Assembly (NCBI GenBank): GCA_963763325.1
Contig: CAVXOL010000022.1
Span: 248,001 to 312,000, forward strand
Length of the DNA stretch: 64,000 nt
DNA from: JBBECJ01 sp963763325
Lineage (GTDB): Bacteria; Chloroflexota; Chloroflexia; Thermomicrobiales; CFX8
Reading direction: 5' to 3'
Position 1 is the stretch's first letter, and every line of letters begins with the position of its first letter. Shown here one piece after another: positions 8,375-17,675 of this stretch. The position numbers and the translations under genes were made by a program. The notes beneath the pieces are model-generated. The model was not told the origin of the DNA. It searched no databases and worked only from the letters and a program-made list of their open reading frames with translations.

Positions 8375-8555
8375 AGCGATGTCCCTCGGTTGCGCCGTGC
8401 CAGGCTACTACGTCATCGCAGTCTGCCGTGGGAGGCATGTTGACAGCATGCGCCCGAATGGCACTTACGTCAAGTAGGGAGCCACCAGCCATTCGCCTTG
8501 CGAGTTGGTCGAACCCGCCGGATGCGACCGCCCAGGACCATCTCGCAGGGACGGA

Positions 8556-9092
8556 TCACCAGGGGATGCCTTGGAGGTCGAGGACGCCGTCGACCGGAGC
8601 CTCGGTTGTAACTGGTAAGAGCATCCAGGCTGACTCGGCAAACGCGTCCATGCCGCCGTCAACCTCAGCAACGACCGTCCCGTTGAAGCGTTGCCAGCCC
8701 AGTGCAGCGTAGAACGGGATCGCCGACAGCGGGCAGACCAGCAGCGCGAAAGGCGTCCTCAGTTCATCACGCATGAAGGCAGCCGCCTCCCGCAGGGCCG
8801 CCGCGCCATAGCCTTGACGTCTGAACTCCGGATGCGTCAGCATCTCCGCGATCCCGGCGATGCGGACAGGTTTCCCGTCGAGCAGTGCGTCCCGTTCCAG
8901 AATCCCTGCGTGAGAAATCAGTCGCCCGGTGTCGTCGCGGACGCAGATGTCCCAGGCTGGATCAGCCCATCTGACACCTTTCAGTTCCGCCGGCCCATCG
9001 AACCCGTTCGGATAGACGATGTCTTCGAGGTTCCAGAACTCTTCGATCTCGGTTTGGGCCATCTCACTGCGGGGCTTCAGGATCACCTGCAT
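8556..9092 (-). CDS. GNAT-family N-acetyltransferase
   Basis: A 178-residue acetyltransferase. The acetyl-CoA loop is RRQGYGAAALREAAAFMRDE (about residues 91-110), preceded by the GIAEMLTHPEF strand and followed by ALLVCPLSAIPFYAALGWQRF, the usual motif B. The N-terminus is AAC(2')-like in layout, but no drug specificity can be claimed. ATG 9092 is preceded on the minus strand by GGGAGG. It is divergent from the molybdenum oxidoreductase operon, with a 146-base shared promoter gap. Confidence 0.85.
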   Translation of the reverse strand: MQVILKPRSEMAQTEIEEFWNLEDIVYPNGFDGPAELKGVRWADPAWDICVRDDTGRLISHAGILERDALLDGKPVRIAGIAEMLTHPEFRRQGYGAAALREAAAFMRDELRTPFALLVCPLSAIPFYAALGWQRFNGTVVAEVDGGMDAFAESAWMLLPVTTEAPVDGVLDLQGIPW

Positions 9093-9238
9093 CGTCGTTG
9101 CCTCCCTCGATACCGCAATCTCGCTCGGACCAGATGTCTAACACCGGGAACGAAATCGAGAGAATCGCGGTTAAAATCGACATGACGCACGCGTGACAGT
9201 GTCGCATTCTTCCAGATTCCGGAAAGCAGGTGTGCTTG

Positions 9239-9847
<609 letters not shown>

Positions 9848-9852
9848 GTAGC

Positions 9853-10602
9853 GTGACAACCGCAACGCGATCACGGCTCGGATGGCACGTCGCGACCGTC
9901 GTCGAGACACGCCGAGAATCGGCCAACGCTGCAACGGTCGTATTCGACGTTCCCGGTTGGCCTGGTCATCAGGCGGGGCAGCACATCGACCTGCGGCTGA
10001 CCGCCGAAGATGGCTATTCCGCGACACGTTCCTACTCGATCGCCACACCGCCCGAAGCGGCACAGGTGGCGATAACAGTCGAAGCACTGCCGGACGGCGA
10101 GGTGTCGCAGTATCTGGTCGAGGATGTCCTGGCCGGGGATCAACTCGAACTACGTGGACCGATTGGCGGCTACTTCGTCTGGGAGGCAGCGATGGGCGGG
10201 CCGTTGCTGCTGATTGGCGGAGGATCAGGCATCGTGCCGCTGATGGCGATGCTTCGTCACCACCGCGCAGCCGGTAGCGAGGTGCCAGTTCGGTTGTTGT
10301 ACTCGGTCCGATCGCCGGAGGATGCGTTGTACCTCGAAGAGATCGATCATCTGGCCGGCACTGGCGCGAATATCGAGGTCATCCGGACCTTTACTCGCAA
10401 GGCGCCTCCTGGATGGACCGGCCACACGCGTCGCATCGACGCCAGCCTGCTTCACGAGGTCGCCTACCCGGCTGCGGATCGACCGCTCGTCTATGTCTGC
10501 GGTCCGACTGCGCTGGTCGAAGGCGTCGCGGAGGTACTCATCGAACAGGGACACGGTCCGTCACGTATCCGCACTGAACGCTTTGGACCAACTGGAACAT
10601 GA
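9853..10602 (+). CDS. FAD/NAD(P)-binding ferredoxin-reductase-like oxidoreductase
   Basis: A 249-residue FNR-family reductase. The start is GTG 9853, five bases after the molybdoenzyme stop; the open frame upstream overlaps that gene out of frame and is not real. The FAD motif is TRSYSIATPP (RxYS), the NAD(P) motif GGGSGIVPLMAMLRHH, and the C-terminal motif is VCGPTALVEGV. There is no iron-sulphur domain. It is probably the redox partner of the adjacent sulfite-oxidase-like protein. Its stop overlaps a possible ATG for the next gene, whose better start lies 12 bases later. Confidence 0.88.
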   Translation: MTTATRSRLGWHVATVVETRRESANAATVVFDVPGWPGHQAGQHIDLRLTAEDGYSATRSYSIATPPEAAQVAITVEALPDGEVSQYLVEDVLAGDQLELRGPIGGYFVWEAAMGGPLLLIGGGSGIVPLMAMLRHHRAAGSEVPVRLLYSVRSPEDALYLEEIDHLAGTGANIEVIRTFTRKAPPGWTGHTRRIDASLLHEVAYPAADRPLVYVCGPTALVEGVAEVLIEQGHGPSRIRTERFGPTGT

Positions 10603-10613
10603 GGAGGGACGTC

Positions 10614-10889
10614 ATGCCCAGCGAATCATCTGATAACCGGCTGGACGGTAACGCCGCTGCCGGGCTGCTCGGCGCGATCTTCCCGTTCGAGATGACGCTG
10701 GCCGTCGCGGTCTGCGATGGATGTGGAGCGATGGGACAGGTCGCGGCCTTGACTGTCTACGCCGACGCGCCAGGGCTGATCGCTCGCTGCCCCGGTTGCG
10801 AGGCCGTACTCATGCGCGTTGTCGAGGGGCGCGGTCGCTACTGGCTCGACATGCGCGGGCTGCGCTCGCTCGAGCTGGTAGACGCGTAG
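10614..10889 (+). CDS. DUF6510-like small zinc-ribbon protein
   Basis: A 91-residue protein with two CxxC pairs (VAVCDGCGAMGQ and ARCPGCEAVLMRV) that form a probable zinc ribbon, and a conserved N-terminal LDGNAAAGLLGAIF segment. ATG 10614 follows GAGGAGG by six bases. It is the third gene of the molybdoenzyme/flavin reductase operon, an association I recognise from other actinobacterial and Chloroflexota genomes. Its role is unknown; it may assist assembly or electron transfer. Confidence 0.75.
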   Translation: MPSESSDNRLDGNAAAGLLGAIFPFEMTLAVAVCDGCGAMGQVAALTVYADAPGLIARCPGCEAVLMRVVEGRGRYWLDMRGLRSLELVDA

Positions 10890-10972
10890 GCGCTGATTTC
10901 GATCCGGTACCGGATTCGCCCTGTCCTGTTGGGCAGGCGGCAAATCAGCCGCGCGACTGACGCGTTGAAGCC

Positions 10973-11037
10973 GGGGGCAGTCTATCCTGCGAAGGAGGAT
11001 TGACGACGAGGTCGATCCAGCCGCAAGGACGCGGACC
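10973..11037 (+). ncRNA. Candidate structured RNA motif, copy A
   Basis: This stretch shares with 53673-53740 a TATCCT box, then an ACGAGGTCGA element and an exact CCGCAAGGACGCGGAC element in the same order. It can form two small hairpins: TTGAC/GTCGA closing a GACGAG loop, and CCGC/GCGG closing an AAGGAC loop. A C-G to T-G change between the copies keeps the first stem. It lies 84 bases after the DUF6510 stop and about 155 bases before the palindrome at 11192-11240. I do not recognise a known RNA family. Confidence 0.4.
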
Positions 11038-11191
11038 CGGCTCACTGATCCTGGGCATGGACCCCGCCCGTGAGCGTCGCGGATGGAATCGACAGTCCGG
11101 CAGCAGGCTCACGCTCCGGACACGTGTTGTTTCGTCCCTGACCGACCCCAGCGGGCGACCTGCCCCGAATGCGGCGGGCTGCCTGTGATGA

Positions 11192-11240
11192 AGGACACGC
11201 CAGCGCGGCGGGCTCAAACCCCGCCGCGCTGGCGTGTCCT
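11192..11240. terminator. Perfect 21-bp inverted repeat, terminator-like hairpin
   Basis: Arms 11192-11212 and 11220-11240 are perfectly complementary around a 7-base loop. The arms are very GC-rich and no T-run follows, so it is not a canonical intrinsic terminator. It could end the transcript of the molybdoenzyme operon or of the RNA motif upstream. It interrupts the only sizeable ORF in the 10890-11395 gap. Confidence 0.5.
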
Positions 11241-11354
11241 GCTCCGCTGTGACCAGCATCGCCGAAAACTGACACACTATTGTCATGCTCTCCGTCGACT
11301 CGTGACAGCCTCAACGCAACCCCTTCGATACAATGGATGCAAGTGAATCGCAGG

Positions 11355-11369
11355 TGAGAATGATTCGCA
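11355..11369. promoter_or_regulatory. Fur-family 7-1-7 operator candidate
   Basis: TGAGAATGATTCGCA is a 7-1-7 inverted repeat; only the third/thirteenth base pair fails to match. The arrangement TGxxAATxATTxxCA is that of Fur, Zur and PerR boxes. It lies 26 bases before the GTG of the metal-efflux ATPase. A TACAAT -10-like box sits at 11329-11334, so the operator would overlap the early transcribed region. Confidence 0.5.
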
Positions 11370-11395
11370 TACGTGCCTGCGAACGGGGGTGTCGC

Positions 11396-13432
11396 GTGAG
11401 CACTGAAGTCATCGAGCGGCAGGCTGGAACGGGTCAGCATCTCGCAGGAGAGCGAAACCATCAGGCAGATCGCGACCGCGAACAGCCATCATGGCTATCT
11501 CAATACTCGATGGCGATCGCGACTGGATTGACGGCGATCTTTCTGTTGTCCGGATTGCTGCTCAGCTACTTCAATGTGATTGGACCAGATATCCAGCGTG
11601 CACTGTATGCCGCCGCATACGTCACTGGCGGCACACAGGCGGCGATCACCGCGATCCGTTCGCTCTGGGCACGGCACATCGATGTCGATCTTCTGATGGT
11701 CCTGGCTGCGATTGGTGCGGCGATCATTGGAAACTGGCTCGAAGGCGGCATTCTTCTCTTCCTCTTCTCGCTGGGTAACACACTCGAACACTACGCGATG
11801 GGTCGTACCTACAGCGCGATCCGCGCCCTGATGGATCTGCGCCCCGACGATGCGCTCGTCCTGCGCGATGGAGTCGAAGTGGTCGTCCCCGTCGAGGATC
11901 TCGTGCTGGATGACACCGTCATCGTTCGGCCCGGCGAGCGGATCCCCGCGGACGGTGACATCGCCCGTGGCCAGTCGCAGATCGACCAGTCGGCCATCAC
12001 CGGCGAATCGATGCCGGTCGCGCGTGGGGTTGGCGAAGGTGTCTTCGCCGGAACAATCAACGGGCATGGTGTGCTTCACCTGCGGGTGACGCGGCTGGCG
12101 AGCGAGAGCGTCCTGGCGAAGATCATTGAGATCGTTGACCAGGCGCAGGCCGAGAAGTCCGCCACGCAGCGTTTCACTGACCGCTTCGAAGGGCTGTATG
12201 CCGGAGGGGTGATTGTTGTCGCGGCGCTGTACGCCGTCATTCCAGTGTTGTTCTTCGGTCGCGATCCCGCAGATGCCTTCTATCAGGCGATGATCCTGCT
12301 GGTTGTCGCGTCGCCCTGCGCGCTGGTGATCTCAACACCCGCCTCGACGCTCTCGGCGCTTGCGAACGCGGCTCGCAACGGCATCCTCTTCAAGGGCGCT
12401 GCGCACCTGGAAGATCTCGGTATCGCCAGAGTGATCGCGTTCGACAAGACCGGCACGTTGACGGCCGGTCACCCACGGCTGACCGATGTCGTCCCAGTTG
12501 GCGACATCACCGCCGACGATCTGCTGACGCTGGCGGCGTCGGTCGAACGACACTCGGAGCACACGCTGGCGAGTGCGATCGTTGAGGCCGCCGATACGCG
12601 CAAGTTGCGACTGGTTGAAGCTGGTCAGGTTGAAGCAGTCATTGGGCGAGGGATTCAGGCCACGGTCGATGGTGATCTGATCCTGATCGGCAACGACACG
12701 CTCTTCGCAGAGAATGGCCGGCCAGTCGATGGCCGCGTGACAACCCTGCTCAACGGTTTTCGCGACGATGGTAAGTCAACGATGATCGTCGGCCGGGATG
12801 GACATAATGGCGTCGAGGTCCTGGGTGTCCTGGCCGTCGCTGACACCGTCCGTCCGGTTGCTGGCGAGGCGATCCGGCAGCTTCACGAACTGGGTATCGA
12901 GAAGACCTTGATGCTGACCGGCGACAACGAACGAGCCGCGCGGGCGATTGCACGTCAGACCGGAATTGGAGAGGCACGGAGCGGGCTATTGCCGGCGATG
13001 AAGCTGGACGCAATCGATGCGTTGAAGCGGCAGTACGGGATCGTCGTGATGGTCGGCGACGGTGTCAACGATGCACCGGCGCTGGCAACGGCGTCGATCG
13101 GTGTCGCAATGGGTGCGGCCGGGACCGATGTCGCGCTCGAGACGGCCGATGTCGTCCTGATGGCCGACGATCTGACGAAGCTGCCCTACGCGGTCGCGCT
13201 CTCACGCCGGACACGCCGCATCATCCGCCAGAACCTGACCTTTGCGCTGGCGGTCATCGCCGTCCTCGTGACTGGGACGCTGCTGGGGATTACGACCCTG
13301 TCGCTCGGCGTCGTCGGCCACGAAGGCAGCACGATCGTCGTCGTCCTCAACGGCCTGCGGCTGCTTGGCGGTGTTCCCTACAATGAGTGGGAGCAACAAC
13401 GCTTGCCGGTCACCGTTGGCCAGCCCGTATAA
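11396..13432 (+). CDS. P1B-4-type heavy-metal-transporting ATPase (Fe/Co/Zn efflux)
   Basis: A 678-residue P-type ATPase. GTG 11396 is chosen as start because GGGGG precedes it and a longer frame would cross the operator. There is no N-terminal HMA domain. The transmembrane metal motif is SPC (about residues 306-308), the phosphorylation site is DKTGTLT with Asp350, and the hinge is GDGVNDAPAL (about 554). The last helix region carries HEGST (about 642). SPC plus HEG(G/S)T defines the P1B-4 subgroup, whose members export Fe2+, Co2+ or Zn2+ (PfeT, CtpD, CoaT). A Fur-type palindrome in the leader fits iron or related metal control. The exact metal is not determined. Confidence 0.9.
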   Translation: MSTEVIERQAGTGQHLAGERNHQADRDREQPSWLSQYSMAIATGLTAIFLLSGLLLSYFNVIGPDIQRALYAAAYVTGGTQAAITAIRSLWARHIDVDLLMVLAAIGAAIIGNWLEGGILLFLFSLGNTLEHYAMGRTYSAIRALMDLRPDDALVLRDGVEVVVPVEDLVLDDTVIVRPGERIPADGDIARGQSQIDQSAITGESMPVARGVGEGVFAGTINGHGVLHLRVTRLASESVLAKIIEIVDQAQAEKSATQRFTDRFEGLYAGGVIVVAALYAVIPVLFFGRDPADAFYQAMILLVVASPCALVISTPASTLSALANAARNGILFKGAAHLEDLGIARVIAFDKTGTLTAGHPRLTDVVPVGDITADDLLTLAASVERHSEHTLASAIVEAADTRKLRLVEAGQVEAVIGRGIQATVDGDLILIGNDTLFAENGRPVDGRVTTLLNGFRDDGKSTMIVGRDGHNGVEVLGVLAVADTVRPVAGEAIRQLHELGIEKTLMLTGDNERAARAIARQTGIGEARSGLLPAMKLDAIDALKRQYGIVVMVGDGVNDAPALATASIGVAMGAAGTDVALETADVVLMADDLTKLPYAVALSRRTRRIIRQNLTFALAVIAVLVTGTLLGITTLSLGVVGHEGSTIVVVLNGLRLLGGVPYNEWEQQRLPVTVGQPV

Positions 13433-13493
13433 TCGATCTCCAGAACCGTGATTCAGAAGCGCCTGCGTGTGAGTAGATTGAGACGGCGCCCGG

Positions 13494-14102
13494 ATGGCTC
13501 GCATGGCACCTCAGGACCTCGATGAGCAGCTAGTCGCAGAAGAGAGCATCTACGATCGGTTCGTCTCAGTCGAGGAATACCTGCGGATTGAGGAGAGCAG
13601 CCCAATCCGCCACGAGTATGTCGCAGGGATGCTCTACGCGATGACGGGCGGGAGCCTGCGCCATAGCGAACTCGTCGGGAATGTATATAGCGCCGTTCGA
13701 CCAGCGGCGCGGCGACAACGTTGTCGCATCTACTCATCCGATGCGCTCGTCGAAGTCAACGCCGAACATCTCTATTATCCGGACGTGGTCGTCACTTGCG
13801 ATGCACGGGATACCGACGAGCGCATCCTGAGGCATCCATGCCTGGTCGTCGAGGTGTTGTCACCGAGCACGCGAGCCACTGATCGGCGTGAGAAGGCCAG
13901 TGCATACCGGACGATCGAGACACTGCAGTCATATCTCATCGTTCATCAGGATCGAGTGCGAATCGAGCATTACTATCGAGATGATGCAGGGGTATGGCAT
14001 CTGGAGTTCCTGACAGATGGATCGGTGACTTTGGGCTGCGCAGGCATCGAATTGCAAATGGCTGATATCTACGAGGAGTTTCCTGCCCCAGAAGAAAGTT
14101 AG
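13494..14102 (+). CDS. Uma2-family (DUF820) putative endonuclease
   Basis: A 202-residue PD-(D/E)xK-fold protein of the Uma2 family. FVSVEEYLRIEESSPIRHEY and VAGMLYAMTGGS open the domain. The catalytic side is LYYPDVVVTCD with HPCLVVEVLSPSTRATDRREK, then the Y-R-x-I...L-x-SYL-I-V segment. No convincing ribosome site precedes ATG 13494; ATG 13503 is an alternative. Such genes are very numerous in Chloroflexota and cyanobacteria and their role is unsettled. It is followed by a bidirectional terminator. Confidence 0.85.
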   Translation: MARMAPQDLDEQLVAEESIYDRFVSVEEYLRIEESSPIRHEYVAGMLYAMTGGSLRHSELVGNVYSAVRPAARRQRCRIYSSDALVEVNAEHLYYPDVVVTCDARDTDERILRHPCLVVEVLSPSTRATDRREKASAYRTIETLQSYLIVHQDRVRIEHYYRDDAGVWHLEFLTDGSVTLGCAGIELQMADIYEEFPAPEES

Positions 14103-14119
14103 TTCATGCGAGGCAAGAT

Positions 14120-14147
14120 GGAGGCCGGGGAAAAGTTCCCGGCCTCC
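14120..14147. terminator. Bidirectional terminator-like hairpin
   Basis: GGAGGCCGGG (14120-14129) pairs with CCCGGCCTCC (14138-14147) around an A-rich loop. It lies between the convergent stops of the Uma2 gene and the ABC permease gene. Confidence 0.6.
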
Positions 14148-14167
14148 GTCGCGTGTAGCGCAGTCGA

Positions 14168-15025
14168 TCAGCCCTTGACGGCGCCCGCCGTCAGGCCGGC
14201 GACGATTCGACGCTGGAAGATCAGCGTCAGAACGACCAGCGGGATCGTGATGATGATCGTGGCGGCCATGATCTGCCCCCAGGCGATCTGGAAGCCGCCG
14301 GGTGTGTCCGGCGCGAAGCGGAAGATCGCCAGCGTGACGGTGAAGTTCTCCGGCGTCTGGGTGAACGAGAGCGCGTAGAGGAACTCGTTCCAGGCTGAGA
14401 TGAACGCCAGCAGGCCGGTCGTCACCAGGCCAGGCGCCGCCAGCGGTAAGAGCACGCGGTAAAACGTCTGGAGCGGTGTCGCCCCATCGACGTAGGCCGC
14501 TTCCTCCAGTTCGCGCGGCATCTGCTGGAAGAAGCTTGTCAGCACCCAGACCGTGAACGGCAGCGTGAAGACGAGATAGGTCAGGATCAGCGCGCCGAGC
14601 GTGTTGTAGAGGCCGAAGTCGTTGACCATCGTGTAGAGCGAGCCGAGGATCGCGATCTGCGGGAACATCGTCATCGAGAGGACGATGTAGAGGACAGGGG
14701 TCCGCCCGCGGAACTTGAAGCGACCGAGCGCGTAGGACGCGAACGCTCCGATGACCAGCGACAGGATCGTCACCGACCCGGCGACGATGGCGGAGTTCAG
14801 CAACGCGCGCATGAACTGGCCGTTCTCGAAAACGGCGCGATAGTGATCGAGCGTTGGCGATGCCGGGAAGTACTGGACCGGCGTCCTGAACAGATCGTTG
14901 TCAGGCGTGATCGACGAGCGGAAGGCCCAGTAGAACGGGAAGATCAGGTAGGCCAGGATGAGTGCCAGCAGAATGTAGAAGCCGATCCGTCCGGCAATGT
15001 TGTTGCGCTTCTGTGCTGTCTCCAT
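14168..15025 (-). CDS. Carbohydrate ABC transporter permease, MalG type
   Basis: A 285-residue inner-membrane permease with six predicted membrane segments starting at about residue 13. The EAA loop that contacts the ATPase reads EEAAYVDGATPLQTFYRVLLP (EAA...G). ATG 15025 overlaps the stop of the MalF-type gene (TAATG), so the two are translationally coupled. It belongs to a sugar importer with the upstream permease and the binding protein at 16131-17675. No ATPase gene accompanies them. Confidence 0.92.
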   Translation of the reverse strand: METAQKRNNIAGRIGFYILLALILAYLIFPFYWAFRSSITPDNDLFRTPVQYFPASPTLDHYRAVFENGQFMRALLNSAIVAGSVTILSLVIGAFASYALGRFKFRGRTPVLYIVLSMTMFPQIAILGSLYTMVNDFGLYNTLGALILTYLVFTLPFTVWVLTSFFQQMPRELEEAAYVDGATPLQTFYRVLLPLAAPGLVTTGLLAFISAWNEFLYALSFTQTPENFTVTLAIFRFAPDTPGGFQIAWGQIMAATIIITIPLVVLTLIFQRRIVAGLTAGAVKG

Positions 15026-15963
15026 TACGTCTGCTCCACCTTCAGCGTCGTCACGTACGCCACAACGAAGATGCCGATGATCAGGAAGATGCCAACGGCG
15101 ATGGCACTTCCGTAGCCTATATCGGAGAAACTGACGAGGTTCTGTTGTGCGTAGACCGCCATCGTCTGGGTCGAGCGTCGTGCGCCGAACATGACGTAGA
15201 AGACATCGAAGACGCGTAATGCGTCGAGCGTGCGGAAGATGATCGTAACGAGGATCGCCGGCCGCAGGAGCGGCAGCGTGATACGCCAGAACTGCTGGAG
15301 CTTATTGGCGCCATCGACCGTCGCCGCTTCGTAGACGTCAGTCGGGATGACCTGCAAGCCGGCTAACAACAACAGCGCGACGAACGGCGTCGTCTTCCAG
15401 ATATCGACAGCAGCGATCGCCCAGAGCGAGTAGCGGTCCTCGGCGGTCCAGGCGATGTTGCGGTTGATGATGCCGAGCTTGTCGCACAGCAGATCGTTGA
15501 AGACGCCGAAGATGTCGTTGTACATCCAGGCCCACATCCGGGCCGAGACGACGGTTGGGATCGCCCATGGGATCAGCATCGCCGCGCGGGTGAAGCCGCG
15601 CCCCTTGAAGTTGGAGTTGACGACCAGCGCGATGATCAGGCCGAGGATGAACTCGGCGATCAGGGTGATGGCTGCGAACTGGAGCGTGGTCCAGATCGCG
15701 TCGCGGAAGACCGTGTCTTCGATCAGAAAACGATAATTGTCCAGACCGACCCATGTGGTTGGATCAGTGCTGGCGAGGCGCTTGTCGGTGAAGCTGTAGT
15801 AGATGGTCTGGGCAAGGGGATACAGGGCGATGAACGCAACGATGAGGAGCGTGGGTATCAACAGCAGCCAGGCCGTCCTGGTCTGCGATGATGTCAGCGC
15901 CGTTCCACGTTTCCGGCGGGGCGTCGTGGCGACCGGGGGTTCCACCGTCGCCTGTTCGCTCAT
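15025..15963 (-). CDS. Carbohydrate ABC transporter permease, MalF type
   Basis: A 312-residue permease. After a positively charged N-terminus (PRRKRG) come membrane segments from about residue 32. The EAA loop is YEAATVDGANKLQQFWRITL. GAGGAGGG precedes ATG 15963. It lies downstream of the binding-protein gene across a 167-base gap with a stable hairpin, and is coupled to the MalG-type gene. The likely substrate is an oligosaccharide or polyol; nothing in the sequence fixes which. Confidence 0.92.
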   Translation of the reverse strand: MSEQATVEPPVATTPRRKRGTALTSSQTRTAWLLLIPTLLIVAFIALYPLAQTIYYSFTDKRLASTDPTTWVGLDNYRFLIEDTVFRDAIWTTLQFAAITLIAEFILGLIIALVVNSNFKGRGFTRAAMLIPWAIPTVVSARMWAWMYNDIFGVFNDLLCDKLGIINRNIAWTAEDRYSLWAIAAVDIWKTTPFVALLLLAGLQVIPTDVYEAATVDGANKLQQFWRITLPLLRPAILVTIIFRTLDALRVFDVFYVMFGARRSTQTMAVYAQQNLVSFSDIGYGSAIAVGIFLIIGIFVVAYVTTLKVEQT

Positions 15964-16074
15964 CAGACCCTCCTCGCGTATTGGTCGGCACCGGACCGCA
16001 ACGCCCGGTGCCAGTCACTGGCTACGACGAATGGTCCACTCGACGTTGAGAGGCTTCGCCCACAGGGTAACGCG

Positions 16075-16120
16075 GATTGCCGCACCTGTGAAGTCTCGTG
16101 ACAACACAGGTGCGGCAATC
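16075..16120. terminator. Intercistronic hairpin after the binding-protein gene
   Basis: Perfect 16-bp arms at 16075-16090 and 16105-16120 around a 14-base loop. It lies 11 bases after the binding-protein stop and before the permeases. Such hairpins typically stabilise the upstream message or attenuate read-through, giving more binding protein than permease. Confidence 0.6.
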
Positions 16121-16130
16121 GGAGCGGGCG

Positions 16131-17675
16131 TTAGCCGACGATGCGCTCGATGCGGTCGGCCACACTTGGGATGATGTCGTCGGCGCTGCCGCCGGTGAGG
16201 ACCTCGTTGACGCCCTGGAAGAACTCAGTCGAGACCTGGTTGTAGTCCGCGCCAGTGGACTGCGACGGACGTGTCACACGCGTCACGCCGGCCAGGTTCT
16301 CCAGGTACGGCTGAGCCGCGATGACGTCCGGGTCCTCGGCCACCTCGGCGATGAGCGGCACGAACGACGCGACGATCGCGCGCCACTTCACGACTTCGGG
16401 GCTGACCATGTACTTGACGAACTCGGTCGCCGCTTCCGGCTCCTCCGAGTAGGTCGAAACGGCCAACTGCCAGCCGCCGAGCGTTCCGACGGACTCCATG
16501 CCATCTCCGGCCGGCAGGCCCGAAACATCGAAGACACCGGCGACGGCGGAATCGGCTGCCGCGCCGAGCGAGTAGGCATACGGCCAGTTGCGCATGAAGG
16601 CCGCGTTGCCGCCCTGGAAGGCGTTACGCGCGTCCTCTTCGCGGTAGCCGGTGACACCGGTCGGCACGATGTTGCCAACCCAGCCGCCGATCTTGTCGAG
16701 AATCGCCTTGGCCTCGTCGTTGTCGACAGTGACCTCGCCATCCTCGACGATCGTGCCGCCACCGACCGACGCGATCCACTCGAGCGCGTTGCAGGTCAGG
16801 CCCTCATAGGCAGCGCCCTGGAAGACGAATCCGGCGAAGTTCGGGTTGTTGGCTGCTTCGCCCTCCATGATGGTCGTCGCCATCTCTTCGAGCTCGTCCC
16901 AGGTAGTTGGCGGGCCGTCGTACCCGTATGTTTCGAGCAGGTCGGTCCGGTAGTAGAGGATGCCGAAGTCACCGAACCACGGTGCGCCGACGAACTTGCC
17001 GTCGATCGTGTTGTTCTGGACGATCGACTCGTACCACTGGTCCGTCGCGCCCTCGAAGGCAGGTCCGAGGTCGAGCAGATGCGGTGCGAAGGCGCCTGGC
17101 CAGATCACGTCGACCATCATGACGTCGATGTCGCCGGACTGGGCGTCGAACGCGCGCTGGTAGGTCGAGTAGGTCTCGGTTGCGTCCTCCGGACGTGGGA
17201 TGACCTCGATCTCAATCCCTGTCGCCTCGGTGAACTTGGCAGCCAGCGTGAGATCGAGCTCGTTGCCGATACCGACACCGTCGCCGTAGTACGTGAGCTG
17301 GGCGCCGCTGAAGGCCGATGCCTCTTCGGCGTTCGGAACCTCCGGTGCTACGTTGATGTCATACTCGCTGTCCGTGCCCTCAGTCGGCGTGCCATCCTCG
17401 CCAGCCATCGTGGGCGACGCTTCTTCTTCGCCCATTGTCGCGGTGGCGTCGTCCGCTGGTTCAGTACCTTCGTCATCGCCGGTGCCGGAGGTACTGGTTG
17501 GGGCGTCGTCGTCACCCTCATCGTCATCGTCGCCGCAGGCAGCCAGCAGTGCGCCGATCGCGGGGATCGAGAGCCCCAGCATGACCGAGCGCCGTAGCAC
17601 CTCACGCCGGTTCAGACGTCCTGCCATCGCCTCCTCAAGCAACTCGTTGTAGCGCTTGTCGTTGGATCCTGTCAT
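16131..17675 (-). CDS. ABC transporter extracellular solute-binding lipoprotein (family 1)
   Basis: A 514-residue sugar-binding protein. ATG 17675 follows AGGAGGG; the frame continues upstream without a ribosome site. The N-terminus has a Tat-like RR pair (LNRREVLRRS), a hydrophobic stretch and a lipobox LLAAC with Cys47. A long acidic and Thr/Ser-rich linker (about residues 48-105) precedes the domain. The mature part (QLTYYGDGVGIGNELDL, then PWFGDFGILYYRTDLL) is typical of family 1 binding proteins. It is the first gene of an operon with two permeases, anchored on the outer face of the cell membrane. Confidence 0.93.
   Translation of the reverse strand: MTGSNDKRYNELLEEAMAGRLNRREVLRRSVMLGLSIPAIGALLAACGDDDDEGDDDAPTSTSGTGDDEGTEPADDATATMGEEEASPTMAGEDGTPTEGTDSEYDINVAPEVPNAEEASAFSGAQLTYYGDGVGIGNELDLTLAAKFTEATGIEIEVIPRPEDATETYSTYQRAFDAQSGDIDVMMVDVIWPGAFAPHLLDLGPAFEGATDQWYESIVQNNTIDGKFVGAPWFGDFGILYYRTDLLETYGYDGPPTTWDELEEMATTIMEGEAANNPNFAGFVFQGAAYEGLTCNALEWIASVGGGTIVEDGEVTVDNDEAKAILDKIGGWVGNIVPTGVTGYREEDARNAFQGGNAAFMRNWPYAYSLGAAADSAVAGVFDVSGLPAGDGMESVGTLGGWQLAVSTYSEEPEAATEFVKYMVSPEVVKWRAIVASFVPLIAEVAEDPDVIAAQPYLENLAGVTRVTRPSQSTGADYNQVSTEFFQGVNEVLTGGSADDIIPSVADRIERIVG

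Noticed and set aside
11083..11346. An 87-codon plus-strand ORF with TCPECGG and several cysteines
   Set aside because: It has no ribosome site, its centre is the 21-bp palindrome at 11192-11240, and its end runs through the ATPase promoter region. A zinc-ribbon look can arise by chance in GC-rich sequence; kept only as a remote possibility.
16098..17597. A 499-codon plus-strand ORF opposite the ABC binding-protein gene
   Set aside because: It is the antisense shadow of a well-supported lipoprotein gene. Long open antisense frames at 41411-42733, 18099-19247, 19265-20185 and 46706-48235 are rejected for the same reason: strong GC codon bias in real genes keeps the reverse frames open.
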